Origin: Acidobacteriota bacterium
GTDB lineage: Bacteria > Acidobacteriota > Vicinamibacteria > Vicinamibacterales > SCN-69-37
Reading direction: 5' to 3'
Assembly: GCA_016716905.1 (NCBI GenBank)
Contig: JADJUS010000015.1
Coordinates: forward strand, 1 to 64,000
DNA: 64,000 nucleotides
Below, one piece after another: positions 43,349-51,921 of the stretch. The notes beneath the pieces were generated by a model, which saw only the letters and a program-made list of their open reading frames with translations, was not told the DNA's origin and made no database searches. Within the stretch, counting starts at the first letter, position 1. Each line of letters begins with the position of its first letter. A program made the position numbers and the translations under genes.

Positions 43349-45667
43349 TCAGCGCTTCTTGCCGCGTGCGGCTTTCTTGAAGGCGCGCTCGCGCGGGCCC
43401 GGGCGCTTGCTGCTCTTGGCGGCGGGCTTGCCGCGTGTGGCTGGGCGCCGCTCGCCCTTGCGGGACTCGGGCTTGCGGGGCTCGGCGCGGCTGTGGCGCG
43501 GGCCTCGATTGCGCTCGGATTGCCTCACGGCGTCGAGAATTTCCGTGAGCCCGAGATCGATCAGGCGGCGTTCAAGATCGACGCGAATCAACTGCACGGC
43601 CACTTTGTCGCCCAGCCGATAGGTGCGGCCGTTCTTTTCGCCCCGCAGCAAGTGGGCCTTCTCGATGAACCGATAGTAGTCGTCGGCCATCGTGGACACA
43701 TGGACCATGCCTTCGACGAAGTGCTCCACCAGTTCGATGTGCAAGCCAAACGCCGTGACGCCGGTGACAAACCCGGTGAATTCGTCGCCGACTTTGTCGG
43801 CCATGAACCGCACCTTCTTCCACTGCACCAGTTCCCGCTCGGCATCCACGGCGCGGCGCTCGCGCTCTGACGTGTGCCGGCCAACTTCCGGCAGGTCCTC
43901 GGTCAGCTCGGCGCGCCGTTCTTTCGAGACGCCATGACGCGACTCGCGCAGGGAACGATGGACGACGAGGTCCGGGTAGCGACGGATCGGCGACGTGAAA
44001 TGCGCATAGTGCGCCGTGGCCAGACCGAAGTGGCCCACCGGCGTCGGATCGTAGCGGGCCTTCTGCATCGTGCGCAGCATCAGCATCGCGATCGGCTTTT
44101 CTTCCGGTTTGCCCTTGATCTTCTCCACCAGCTTCTGGAAATGCCTGGGCTCGAGGTTGTCGGCCGGTCCCGACAGCGAATACCCGAGCGCGCCGATGAA
44201 CTCCTCGAAGCTCTCCACCTTCAACGGGTCGGGCGCTTCGTGAATGCGATACAGCGTGGGCATGCCGTGCGTTTCGAGATGTTCGGCCACGGTCTCGTTC
44301 GCCAACAGCATGAACTCTTCGATCAGGCGATGCGCGACGTTCCTCTCAGCGGCCACAATCGCGGCCATCTCGCCATCTTCGCCAAACTGGATTTCCGATT
44401 CCTTCAGATCAAAATCCACCGAGCCGCGACGCCGCCGGCGCTGGTTGAGGATCTCGAATAGCGCGTGCATTCGCTCGAACATCGGCACCAGCGCGTGGTA
44501 CTTCGCGCTGACGACTGGATCGCGGTCCGTCAGGATCTGGCTCACTTCGGTGTAGGTCATGCGCGCGTCACTGTGGATCACGCCGTCATGCATCTCGTAG
44601 CGCACCACGCTACCGTTGCGCTGATCCACCTCCATCAGGCACGACTGCACCAGACGATCGACTCGCGGCTTCAGGCTGCACAGCCCGGTGGAGAGCTCTT
44701 CCGGGAACATATGCACCGCGCGCTCAGGGAAATACACCGACGTGCTGCGCTCGTACGCATCTTCGTCGAGCGCAATCCCCTCTGTCACGTAGTGCGAGAC
44801 GTCGGCAATGTGCACGGCCAGCCAGTAGTTGCCATTGGCCAACCGGTCAATCGAAATGGCGTCGTCGAAATCGCGCGCGTGCTCGCCGTCGATGGTGACG
44901 GTCTGCCACTCGCGGAAGTCGGTGCGGCGCTCACGGTCGCGCGGTTTGACTTCGGTGCCAAGCCGAGTCGCTTCGGCCACGGCCGCGGCACTGTGCACAT
45001 CCGAGATGTTGTATTTGCGGATGATGACGGTCGTATCCACGCCTGGCGCGTTCACATCACCCAGCACTTCGGTAATCCGCCCCTGCGCCGGACGGGTGGC
45101 GGTGGGCCACGTCGTAATCGTCAGCGTCACCATCTCGCCCGGCTTCGCCCCGAGCGCAGCGCCCGGCATCACCTCCACGTCCATCACCAGCCGGCGGTCG
45201 AAGGGCACGACGAACCCGCGCTTCTGCGCGTCCACTTCATACCGGCCCACCACCGACGATGTGCCACGCTCGAGGATGCGCACAATGCGGCCTTCGGCCC
45301 GGTTGTCGTCGCGCGAACGTTCCACGCGCACCACCACCCGGTCGCCATGCATGGCCTGGTTGAGGTTGGCGCCTGCAATGAAGATGCTGGTGGGGCCGTC
45401 TTCGGGTGGCCGCTCCGCGTCCACAAACCCGAACCCGCGCGGATTCGTCGACACGCGGCCGACCACCAGATTCATCCGGTCTGGCAGGCCGAATCGGGCG
45501 CCCCGAATCTCAATTAACTCGCCGGTGTCCACCAGGCGACCGAGGGCGCGTTTGAAGGAGGCCCTCTCTTCCCGCGGCCACTTCAGCCGCTGCAGCAGTT
45601 CCTTGACCGTGGCCGGATGGTCCACTTTGTCCCGGATCTGCTCCAAAATCTGTTCGTCTGACTGCAT
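43349..45667 (-). CDS. rnr: Ribonuclease R
   Basis: A 772-residue 3'-5' exoribonuclease of the RNB family. Order: N-terminal winged helix (about 1-65), cold-shock domains (65-230), RNB catalytic domain with DGEHARDFDDAISID (metal-binding Asp cluster) and FTSPIRRYPDLVVHR, then an S1 domain (about 645-730: GDEFTGFVTGVTAFGLHIELV) and a Lys/Arg-rich tail (KAAARGKKR-like) that in E. coli RNase R helps unwind and bind ribosomes. Full family length. It is divergent from the ECF sigma gene; an array of 7-bp repeats begins 21 bp upstream of its start, inside the promoter region. Confidence 0.96.
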   Translation of the reverse strand: MQSDEQILEQIRDKVDHPATVKELLQRLKWPREERASFKRALGRLVDTGELIEIRGARFGLPDRMNLVVGRVSTNPRGFGFVDAERPPEDGPTSIFIAGANLNQAMHGDRVVVRVERSRDDNRAEGRIVRILERGTSSVVGRYEVDAQKRGFVVPFDRRLVMDVEVMPGAALGAKPGEMVTLTITTWPTATRPAQGRITEVLGDVNAPGVDTTVIIRKYNISDVHSAAAVAEATRLGTEVKPRDRERRTDFREWQTVTIDGEHARDFDDAISIDRLANGNYWLAVHIADVSHYVTEGIALDEDAYERSTSVYFPERAVHMFPEELSTGLCSLKPRVDRLVQSCLMEVDQRNGSVVRYEMHDGVIHSDARMTYTEVSQILTDRDPVVSAKYHALVPMFERMHALFEILNQRRRRRGSVDFDLKESEIQFGEDGEMAAIVAAERNVAHRLIEEFMLLANETVAEHLETHGMPTLYRIHEAPDPLKVESFEEFIGALGYSLSGPADNLEPRHFQKLVEKIKGKPEEKPIAMLMLRTMQKARYDPTPVGHFGLATAHYAHFTSPIRRYPDLVVHRSLRESRHGVSKERRAELTEDLPEVGRHTSERERRAVDAERELVQWKKVRFMADKVGDEFTGFVTGVTAFGLHIELVEHFVEGMVHVSTMADDYYRFIEKAHLLRGEKNGRTYRLGDKVAVQLIRVDLERRLIDLGLTEILDAVRQSERNRGPRHSRAEPRKPESRKGERRPATRGKPAAKSSKRPGPRERAFKKAARGKKR

Positions 45668-45688
45668 TCTCTTATCTCTTGTGCGGCT

Positions 45689-45796
45689 GTGCTAGGTGCT
45701 GGTGTGCTGGGTGCTGGGTGCTGTGTGCTGTGTGCTGTGTGCTGATGTGCTGGGTGCTGGGTGCTGGGTGCTGGGTGCTTGGTGCTGATGTGCTTA
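45689..45796. repeat. 7-bp tandem array, unit GTGCTGG and variants, about 15 copies
   Basis: Units GTGCTGG, GTGCTGT, GTGCTGA, GTGCTAG, GTGCTTG and GTGCTTA follow each other with occasional single T insertions. The array occupies about half of the 203-bp gap between the divergent rnr and sigma-factor genes, so it must overlap or separate their promoters. Confidence 0.92.
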
Positions 45797-45870
45797 AGTG
45801 TAGTCCCCACCCAACCGGGCGGGGGGTTTGGAGGTCTACTCCGGTGGTGCCGAAGGTTGTCGCGATAGCC

Positions 45871-46532
<662 letters not shown>

Positions 46533-46553
46533 TTTTAGAGTGAGGAGAGATCG

Positions 46554-47093
46554 ATGGATGAAATCAATCGCGTCGCGCGGATGATGGTCGACGCCGAACC
46601 GGCGGTCGATCTGGCCGCTCGCATTCGTGCGCGGCTCGACCAGGTGCAGAGACACGGGCGCGCGCCATCGTGGTGGCGAGTGGCCGTGCCGCTGGGCGCG
46701 GTGGCTTCGCTTGCGCTCGCGATCGGCTTCGCCGTCCAGGGTCCAGGGTCCAGGGTCCAGGGCTTGCCCGCCGTAGCGCACAGCGCGGAGGCGGGTCCAG
46801 AAGTCCAGGGTCCAGAGTCCAGAGTCCAGGGTCCTTCCGACAGTTCGCCATTTCGGACATTGCCCCCACTTCGCCATTACAGTGGCGCGCAGCGCTCATC
46901 AGTGAGCGCGCTGTCAATGGAAGAATCGGCGTGGATGGAGCGTCGGATTGCGGCGCTCGAGCCGGTTGATGCGTTGCGGATGGAACACCTGACGTATGAA
47001 TCGATCCAACCTGAAGCGCTCTCGATCACTCCACTCCTCTTGACGGCGATGCGCACGGATGGTGCGGACATCGATCGCCAGAACAACCGGTAA
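46554..47093 (+). CDS. Probable membrane-anchored anti-sigma factor
   Basis: A 179-residue protein: cytoplasmic N-terminus (MDEINRVARMMVDAEPAVDLAARIRARLDQV), one membrane helix (WWRVAVPLGAVASLALAIGFAVQ) and an extracytoplasmic C-terminus. Position directly after an ECF sigma gene and this topology suggest an anti-sigma factor, although no ZAS Cys motif is present. The exported part starts with heptapeptides VQGPGSR, VQGLPAV, VQGPESR and VQGPSDS, encoded by GTCCAGG repeats (three 7-bp units give seven codons), followed by a stretch (SPFRTLPPLRHYS) whose DNA resembles the 47.8-kb palindrome. Both look like repeats inserted into the gene without breaking the frame. Confidence 0.6.
   Translation: MDEINRVARMMVDAEPAVDLAARIRARLDQVQRHGRAPSWWRVAVPLGAVASLALAIGFAVQGPGSRVQGLPAVAHSAEAGPEVQGPESRVQGPSDSSPFRTLPPLRHYSGAQRSSVSALSMEESAWMERRIAALEPVDALRMEHLTYESIQPEALSITPLLLTAMRTDGADIDRQNNR
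46734..46834. repeat. 7-bp tandem arrays GTCCAGG inside the anti-sigma gene
   Basis: Four exact units at 46734-46761 and four-and-a-half units (GTCCAGG/GTCCAGA) at 46803-46834, separated by 41 bp of unrelated sequence. The insert keeps the reading frame and lies in the exported part of the protein. Confidence 0.9.
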
Positions 47094-47111
47094 CTTTTTC
47101 CAAGGAGCGTT

Positions 47112-47744
47112 ATGCGACGTCCGACTTCTCTTCTGATCCTGACACTGCTCGTAGCTGCGCCGGCGATGGCACAAACCGCGCCCACACTCCGGCCGCCGAG
47201 CGGCGTGGCTGACCCGATGATGACCCCGCCTGCGATGGCCCCCACGCCAATGCCGGGACAGACCGCGCCGTCCGCCACAGCGCCCACACCGGGCCAGACC
47301 GCGCCACCGCGCGCCGAGACACCGCGCGCGCCGCAAATTGCCTCGCCAGACAATCGGCCGCTCGGAGCTGTCAACATCAGACTTGAGCTCGCGATCACCG
47401 ACACGTACTCGGGAACGCCGGTGAAGAAAGCCGTGTCGCTGCTCGTCCTCAACGGCAACAGCGGAATGATTCGCACCACGAACTACGAAGCCGATCAGGC
47501 CACTCTCAACGTGGACGCCATGGCGAATGCGTACCAGAACGGATTGATTTCGGTGCGGCTCACATTCGATTACCAGCCGGCGCCGGGAAAAGACAGCCAG
47601 GGCAGAACCACCAGATCGCCGAGACTCAACGAGTCCATCACGGTGGTCCTGCAGGACGGAAGGATGCTGATGGTCTCTCAGTCGGCCGATCCGGGCAGCG
47701 ACCGAAAGGTGACGGCGGAGTTGACGGCGACCATACTGAAGTAG
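47112..47744 (+). CDS. Secreted protein of unknown function
   Basis: A 210-residue protein with signal peptide (LLILTLLVAAPAMAQ), a Pro/Ala/Thr-rich segment of about 65 residues that contains short repeats (PGQTAPSATAPTPGQTAPP), and a C-terminal beta-rich domain (VNIRLELAITDTYSGTPVKKAVSLLVLNG, ISVRLTFDYQ, ESITVVLQDGRMLMVSQSADPGSDRKVTAELTATI). No family recognised. It follows the anti-sigma gene by 18 bp with GGAGCG before its ATG, and is probably controlled by the upstream sigma factor. Confidence 0.75.
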   Translation: MRRPTSLLILTLLVAAPAMAQTAPTLRPPSGVADPMMTPPAMAPTPMPGQTAPSATAPTPGQTAPPRAETPRAPQIASPDNRPLGAVNIRLELAITDTYSGTPVKKAVSLLVLNGNSGMIRTTNYEADQATLNVDAMANAYQNGLISVRLTFDYQPAPGKDSQGRTTRSPRLNESITVVLQDGRMLMVSQSADPGSDRKVTAELTATILK

Positions 47745-47766
47745 CGCTTCGCTGCCGCCGTGGCGT

Positions 47767-47974
47767 AATGGCGAAATGTCAGAAATGACCGAAGTGGCGA
47801 AATGTCAGACAAACCAATGCAGGGAAGAATGTTCGAATGTTCAAGGCGCGCAATGAACGAATGACCTTGGAGCAGCAGATTCAACCATTAGTCATCAAGA
47901 ACATTCGAGCATTCTTCCCTGCAATGGTTTGTCCGACACTTCGCCATTTCGGACATTTGTGGCATTTCCCCATT
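47767..47974. repeat. Inverted repeat with 76-bp arms and 56-nt loop
   Basis: Arms 47767-47842 and 47899-47974 match at about 64 of 76 positions by eye; the innermost 28 bp (GCAGGGAAGAATGTTCGAATGTTC region) match best. Within the left arm TGGCGAAATGTCAGA occurs twice. The element lies between convergent genes and its right end touches the stop of the minus-strand gene. A 60-codon open frame across it has no coding support. No other feature lies in this 228-bp gap. Confidence 0.88.
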
Positions 47975-48392
47975 ACCGCGAGGGCGCAGTGGGTTCCGCG
48001 AACGCCGTCAGCGCCTTGAGCGCCTCATCGCCCGAGTTCCTCGCGCCTCCGTCGAGCGACGAGGCCAGGCGCTGAGCATCGCGCAGACTTGCGAGAGGAA
48101 TCTCGAGGCGGCCGGCGCGTTCGGCCTGGCCCACCTCCCTGAGCGCGGTCTGGATACGCTCGATCACGACCCGGGCCGCTTCATAGCGGCGGCTCGCATC
48201 CCCGAAGTTCACCAGGAAGATCTGCACCTGCCCATCCAGGATGAGGGCGCGCGCCTCCATAAGGTCCGCTCGCTGCACCGCGTCCCGGCGCGCCTGCTCC
48301 ACATCCGAGCGGCCCGACGAGCCGTAGATCCAGCCAGACAGTCCAACGACCACGACAGCGGCAGCGATCCAGGAAAGAAATTTGATGGACAC
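47973..48392 (-). CDS. Small membrane-anchored helical protein
   Basis: A 139-residue protein with an N-terminal anchor (FLSWIAAAVVVVGLSGWIYG) and a mainly helical, charged remainder (DVEQARRDAVQRADLMEARALILDGQVQIFLVNFGDASRRYEAARVVIERIQTALREV) likely to form a coiled coil in the periplasm. Family not recognised. It starts 3 bp after the 104-residue gene upstream, so the pair is co-transcribed, and its stop overlaps the end of the 47.8-kb palindrome. Confidence 0.65.
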   Translation of the reverse strand: MSIKFLSWIAAAVVVVGLSGWIYGSSGRSDVEQARRDAVQRADLMEARALILDGQVQIFLVNFGDASRRYEAARVVIERIQTALREVGQAERAGRLEIPLASLRDAQRLASSLDGGARNSGDEALKALTAFAEPTAPSR

Positions 48393-48395
48393 GTA

Positions 48396-48710
48396 CTAGT
48401 GAAGCGTTTCCGGGTCTGTCCACGCCGAGAGATTGGTGATCGTATCGATGCGGCGCAGCAACTGGGCGATGACGTCGCAGGCATCATCACGCTGGCATAG
48501 CTGATCAATCTCGGCCAGGATCCGGCCCAGCGCGTCTTCGGCCTGCGCCACGGCCAGCTCCGAGTAGTACTCGCGTTGCTGGTCCAGGCACTGGTGATGT
48601 TTGAGGAATTCTTCGCGGAAAAAGGCGGCTCGGCAGTGGCACAAGGCTCCGGCCAAAGGCCAATGGAACATCTTGGCTTCGACGCTGTTCAGGCGGGACT
48701 TTATAGCCAT
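48396..48710 (-). CDS. Small cytoplasmic helical protein of unknown function
   Basis: A 104-residue protein, or 91 residues if the second ATG is used (MFHWPLAGALCHCRAAFF). It is mostly helical (DQQREYYSELAVAQAEDALGRILAEIDQLC) with four cysteines, two as CHC. No known motif. It lies immediately upstream of, and 3 bp from, the membrane-anchored helical protein gene. It is 90 bp downstream of the gatB stop in the same direction. Confidence 0.5.
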   Translation of the reverse strand: MAIKSRLNSVEAKMFHWPLAGALCHCRAAFFREEFLKHHQCLDQQREYYSELAVAQAEDALGRILAEIDQLCQRDDACDVIAQLLRRIDTITNLSAWTDPETLH

Positions 48711-48800
48711 GCGCGAGTGAGCAAATTCAGTCTAGGCAGGACGGGTCACCAGTGTCAATACCGACCACTTCCGTCCAATTACCCTGAGCGAGTCGAAAAA

Positions 48801-50237
48801 TTACCCGATACGCGCCTTCAGAATCTCGCCGGCCACCGCCGGGTTGGCCTTCCCTTTGGACGCCTTCATCACCTGCCCTACCAGGAAGCCGAACGTCTGC
48901 ATCTTCCCCGCGCGGTACTGCGCCACCGGGTCGGGGTTGGCCGCCACCACCGCGTCCACGATCGCTTCAAGCGCGGCCGTGTCGCCGATCTGGGCCAGCC
49001 CCTTGGCGTCCACGATCGCGCGGGCCGACTGACCGGTTTCCCACATGGCTTCGAAGACGTCCTTCGCCGCAGAACTGCTGATCACCTGGCTGTCCACAAG
49101 CCCCGTGAGCTCAGCGAGCGCCGCAGGCCCGAAGGGCACGGCGGCCACGCTGTCGCGGCCCACCTCCTTGAGCTTGCGGCGGATTTCGCCCTGGATCCAG
49201 TTGCTGGCGGTCTTGGCCGCAGCGCCTGCAGACACGGCGGCTTCAAAAAAATCCGCCGCACCCGGAATGAGGCGCACCAGCACGTCTGCGTCGTAGTCGC
49301 TGATCCCATGGGCCGCCACCAGCCGCGCCTGACGGGCCTCGGGCAACTCGGGCATCGACGCGGTGACCCGCGCCACCCACGCCGCGTCCACCTGCAGCGG
49401 CGGCAGGTCGGGCTCGGGGAAATAGCGGTAGTCGTGCGCGCCTTCCTTGCTCCTCATGGATTCGGTCGTGCCGGTGTCGCTGTTCCACAGACGGGTTTCC
49501 TGCTCGACCCGTCGGCCCGATTCGAGCACCGCACGCTGCCGGGTGATTTCGTATTCGAGCGCCTTCTGCAAAAAGCGGAAGGAGTTGACGTTTTTGACTT
49601 CGGCCTTGGCGCCCAGCGTCGTCTCCCCCACCGGACGCAGCGACACGTTCGCGTCACACCGCAGGCTGCCTTCTTCCATGTTGCCGTCGTTGACGCCGAT
49701 GGCCACCAGGACCTCACGCAGGCGGCTGAAACACATCGCGGCGTCGGCCGCGGTGCGCAGGTCAGGCTCGGTGACGATTTCAATCAGTGGCACACCCGCA
49801 CGATTGAAGTCGAGCAGCGTCTGGCGGTCGGACTCGGGAAATCCATGATGGAGCGACTTGCCGGCGTCCTCCTCCATATGAATGCGCGTCAGGCGCACCG
49901 TGGTGTCGCCAATGCGCACCTCTCCGCCCGTGGCCAGCGGCCTGTCGTACTGGGAGATCTGATAGCCCTTCGGCAGGTCCGGATAGAAGTAGTTCTTGCG
50001 GGCGAAGATCGACGTGGCATTCACCGTGCTGCCCAGCGCCACCGCCGCCCGGATCGCAAATTCCACCGCCTGCCTGTTGAGCACCGGCAACGCGCCTGGC
50101 AGCCCCAGGCACACTGGACACACGTGCGTGTTCGGCGCGGCCCCAAACGTGGTGGCGCACCCGCAGAAGATCTTGGTCGCGGTCAGTAACTGGCAGTGAA
50201 TCTCGAGCCCGATCACGGGCTCGAGATGCACGGGCAC
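48801..50237 (-). CDS. gatB: Aspartyl/glutamyl-tRNA amidotransferase subunit B
   Basis: A 478-residue protein, full length. It converts Glu-tRNA(Gln) or Asp-tRNA(Asn) to the amide form within GatCAB. Conserved blocks: PVIGLEIHCQLLT, FCGCATTFGAAPNTHVCPVCLGLPGALPVLN (Zn-site cysteines), KNYFYPDLPKGYQISQYD, EDAGKSLH and DFNRAGVPLIEIVTEPD, then the YqeY-like tail ending NPAVAGEILKARIG. The GTG start at 50237 abuts the pckA stop. gatA and gatC are not adjacent. Confidence 0.96.
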   Translation of the reverse strand: MPVHLEPVIGLEIHCQLLTATKIFCGCATTFGAAPNTHVCPVCLGLPGALPVLNRQAVEFAIRAAVALGSTVNATSIFARKNYFYPDLPKGYQISQYDRPLATGGEVRIGDTTVRLTRIHMEEDAGKSLHHGFPESDRQTLLDFNRAGVPLIEIVTEPDLRTAADAAMCFSRLREVLVAIGVNDGNMEEGSLRCDANVSLRPVGETTLGAKAEVKNVNSFRFLQKALEYEITRQRAVLESGRRVEQETRLWNSDTGTTESMRSKEGAHDYRYFPEPDLPPLQVDAAWVARVTASMPELPEARQARLVAAHGISDYDADVLVRLIPGAADFFEAAVSAGAAAKTASNWIQGEIRRKLKEVGRDSVAAVPFGPAALAELTGLVDSQVISSSAAKDVFEAMWETGQSARAIVDAKGLAQIGDTAALEAIVDAVVAANPDPVAQYRAGKMQTFGFLVGQVMKASKGKANPAVAGEILKARIG

Positions 50238-51830
50238 CTAGGCCACCGGCCCGGCGCTTTTCACAGCGGCCGACGCCGTCGCCTCAAACGTCTTGAAATT
50301 CTCGATGAACATCGCCGCCAGCTTCTTCGCCTGCGCGTCGTACGCCGCCTGGTCCTTCCAGGTGTTGCGCGGTCGCAGCACTTCGGGCGGCACGTTCGGG
50401 CAGCTCGAGGGCACATCGAGATTGAAGATCGGATCGCGGTCGTAACCCACATGATCGAGCGCGCCCGAGAGGGCCGCGTTGATCATCGCGCGGGTGTGCG
50501 CAATCTTCATGCGCGATCCCACGCCGTACGCACCGCCCGTCCATCCCGTGTTCACCAGCCACACACGCGCCTGGTGCTTGGCAATGCGTTCACCCAGCAA
50601 CCGCGCGTAGACGTTCGGGTCCCACACCATGAACGGCGCGCCGAAGCAGGTGCTGAACGTCGCCTTCGGCTCCGTCACTCCGCGCTCGGTGCCCGCCACT
50701 TTCGCGGTGTAACCGGACAGGAAGTGATACATCGCCGCTTCGGGCGACAGCCGCGAGATCGGCGGCAACACGCCAAACGCGTCGGCCGTCAGCATCACCA
50801 CGTTGGTGGGATGGCCCGCCTGGCCCGACGGCACCGCGTTGTCGATGAACGTCAGCGGATAGGCACCGCGGGTGTTTTCCGTGAGCGCCGCGCTGTCGAG
50901 ATCGAGTTCACGGGTGATGGGGTCGATCACGACGTTTTCGAGCACAGTGCCGAACCGCCGCGTCGTGGCATAAATCTGCGGCTCCGCTTCCGCCGACAGC
51001 TTGATCATCTTGGCGTAGCAGCCGCCTTCGAAGTTGAAGACGCCATGCGAGCTCCATCCATGCTCGTCGTCGCCAATCAGCTGCCGGTGCGGATCGCTCG
51101 AGAGCGTGGTTTTGCCGGTGCCGGACAGGCCGAAGAAGAGCGCCACTTCCCCGTCCGGGCCGACGTTGGCCGAACAGTGCATCGGCATGGTGTCGCGCAG
51201 GGGCAGCAGGTAGTTCATCACGGTGAAGATCGACTTCTTGATTTCACCGGCGTAGTTGCTGCCGCCAATCAGCACGCGCTTCTTCGCGAAGTTGAGCAGG
51301 ATGAACGTCTCGGAGTTCGTGCCATCAACGGCCGGGTCGGCCTTGAAGCTCGGAATGTCGATCACGGTGAACTGCGGCTCGTGCTGCAGTCGCGCTTCCG
51401 CGTTGGGTTCACGGATGAACATCGTGCGGGCAAACAGGTTGTGCCACGCCTTCTCGGTGATGATCCGGATCGGCAGGCGAAACGTCGGGTCGGCGCCGGC
51501 CCAGCAGTCCTGCACAAACAAATCCATGCCCTTGAGCGACGCGAGCATGCGCTTTTCGAGGCGGTCGAAGTTCTCAGCGCCGATGGGCTTGTTGACCTTG
51601 CCCCAATCCACGTTCTGCTCACTCGACGCTTCCTTGACGACGAACTTGTCATTCGGCGAGCGGCCGGTGTGCGGCGCGGTGTTGCACACCAGCGGGCCGT
51701 CCGCAGTCAGTGTGCCTTCGCCGCGTCGAATGGCCTCCTCATAGAGCGCAGCGACGCTCAGATTCCAATGCGCATTGGCGCCTTCGATCCCGAGGACCGA
51801 TAACTCAACCTTCCGACTGGATCCCGTCAT
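50238..51830 (-). CDS. pckA: ATP-dependent phosphoenolpyruvate carboxykinase
   Basis: A 530-residue gluconeogenic enzyme (oxaloacetate + ATP to PEP + CO2 + ADP). Motifs: ANAHWNLSVAALYEEAI, TGRSPNDKFVV (Arg for substrate), NYAGEIKKSIFTVMNY (Lys), P-loop FGLSGTGKTTLSSD and LIGDDEHGW (metal site), all standard for the ATP-type. ATG 51830 is preferred over an upstream start because AAAGGAG lies at the right distance. The stop codon is directly followed by the gatB GTG, so the two are probably translationally coupled, an unusual pairing of central metabolism and tRNA charging. Confidence 0.96.
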   Translation of the reverse strand: MTGSSRKVELSVLGIEGANAHWNLSVAALYEEAIRRGEGTLTADGPLVCNTAPHTGRSPNDKFVVKEASSEQNVDWGKVNKPIGAENFDRLEKRMLASLKGMDLFVQDCWAGADPTFRLPIRIITEKAWHNLFARTMFIREPNAEARLQHEPQFTVIDIPSFKADPAVDGTNSETFILLNFAKKRVLIGGSNYAGEIKKSIFTVMNYLLPLRDTMPMHCSANVGPDGEVALFFGLSGTGKTTLSSDPHRQLIGDDEHGWSSHGVFNFEGGCYAKMIKLSAEAEPQIYATTRRFGTVLENVVIDPITRELDLDSAALTENTRGAYPLTFIDNAVPSGQAGHPTNVVMLTADAFGVLPPISRLSPEAAMYHFLSGYTAKVAGTERGVTEPKATFSTCFGAPFMVWDPNVYARLLGERIAKHQARVWLVNTGWTGGAYGVGSRMKIAHTRAMINAALSGALDHVGYDRDPIFNLDVPSSCPNVPPEVLRPRNTWKDQAAYDAQAKKLAAMFIENFKTFEATASAAVKSAGPVA

Positions 51831-51921
51831 ACGAATAACTCCTTTGGAGCGTAAATAAACGCTCAATCGTAGCGCGTCCTGAGGTGCGCTGCCAAGGGGT
51901 GGCCCGGACGCGGCGGGCGGC

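Noticed and set aside
45679..45870. Upstream extension of the sigma-factor reading frame through the GTGCTGG array
   Set aside because: The extension translates to Cys/Trp/Gly/Val-rich repeats created by the heptamers; ATG 45871 gives a normal-length ECF factor.
47837..48019. 60-codon open frame across the 47.8-kb palindrome
   Set aside because: It is generated by the inverted-repeat DNA, has no ribosome site and overlaps the real minus-strand gene.
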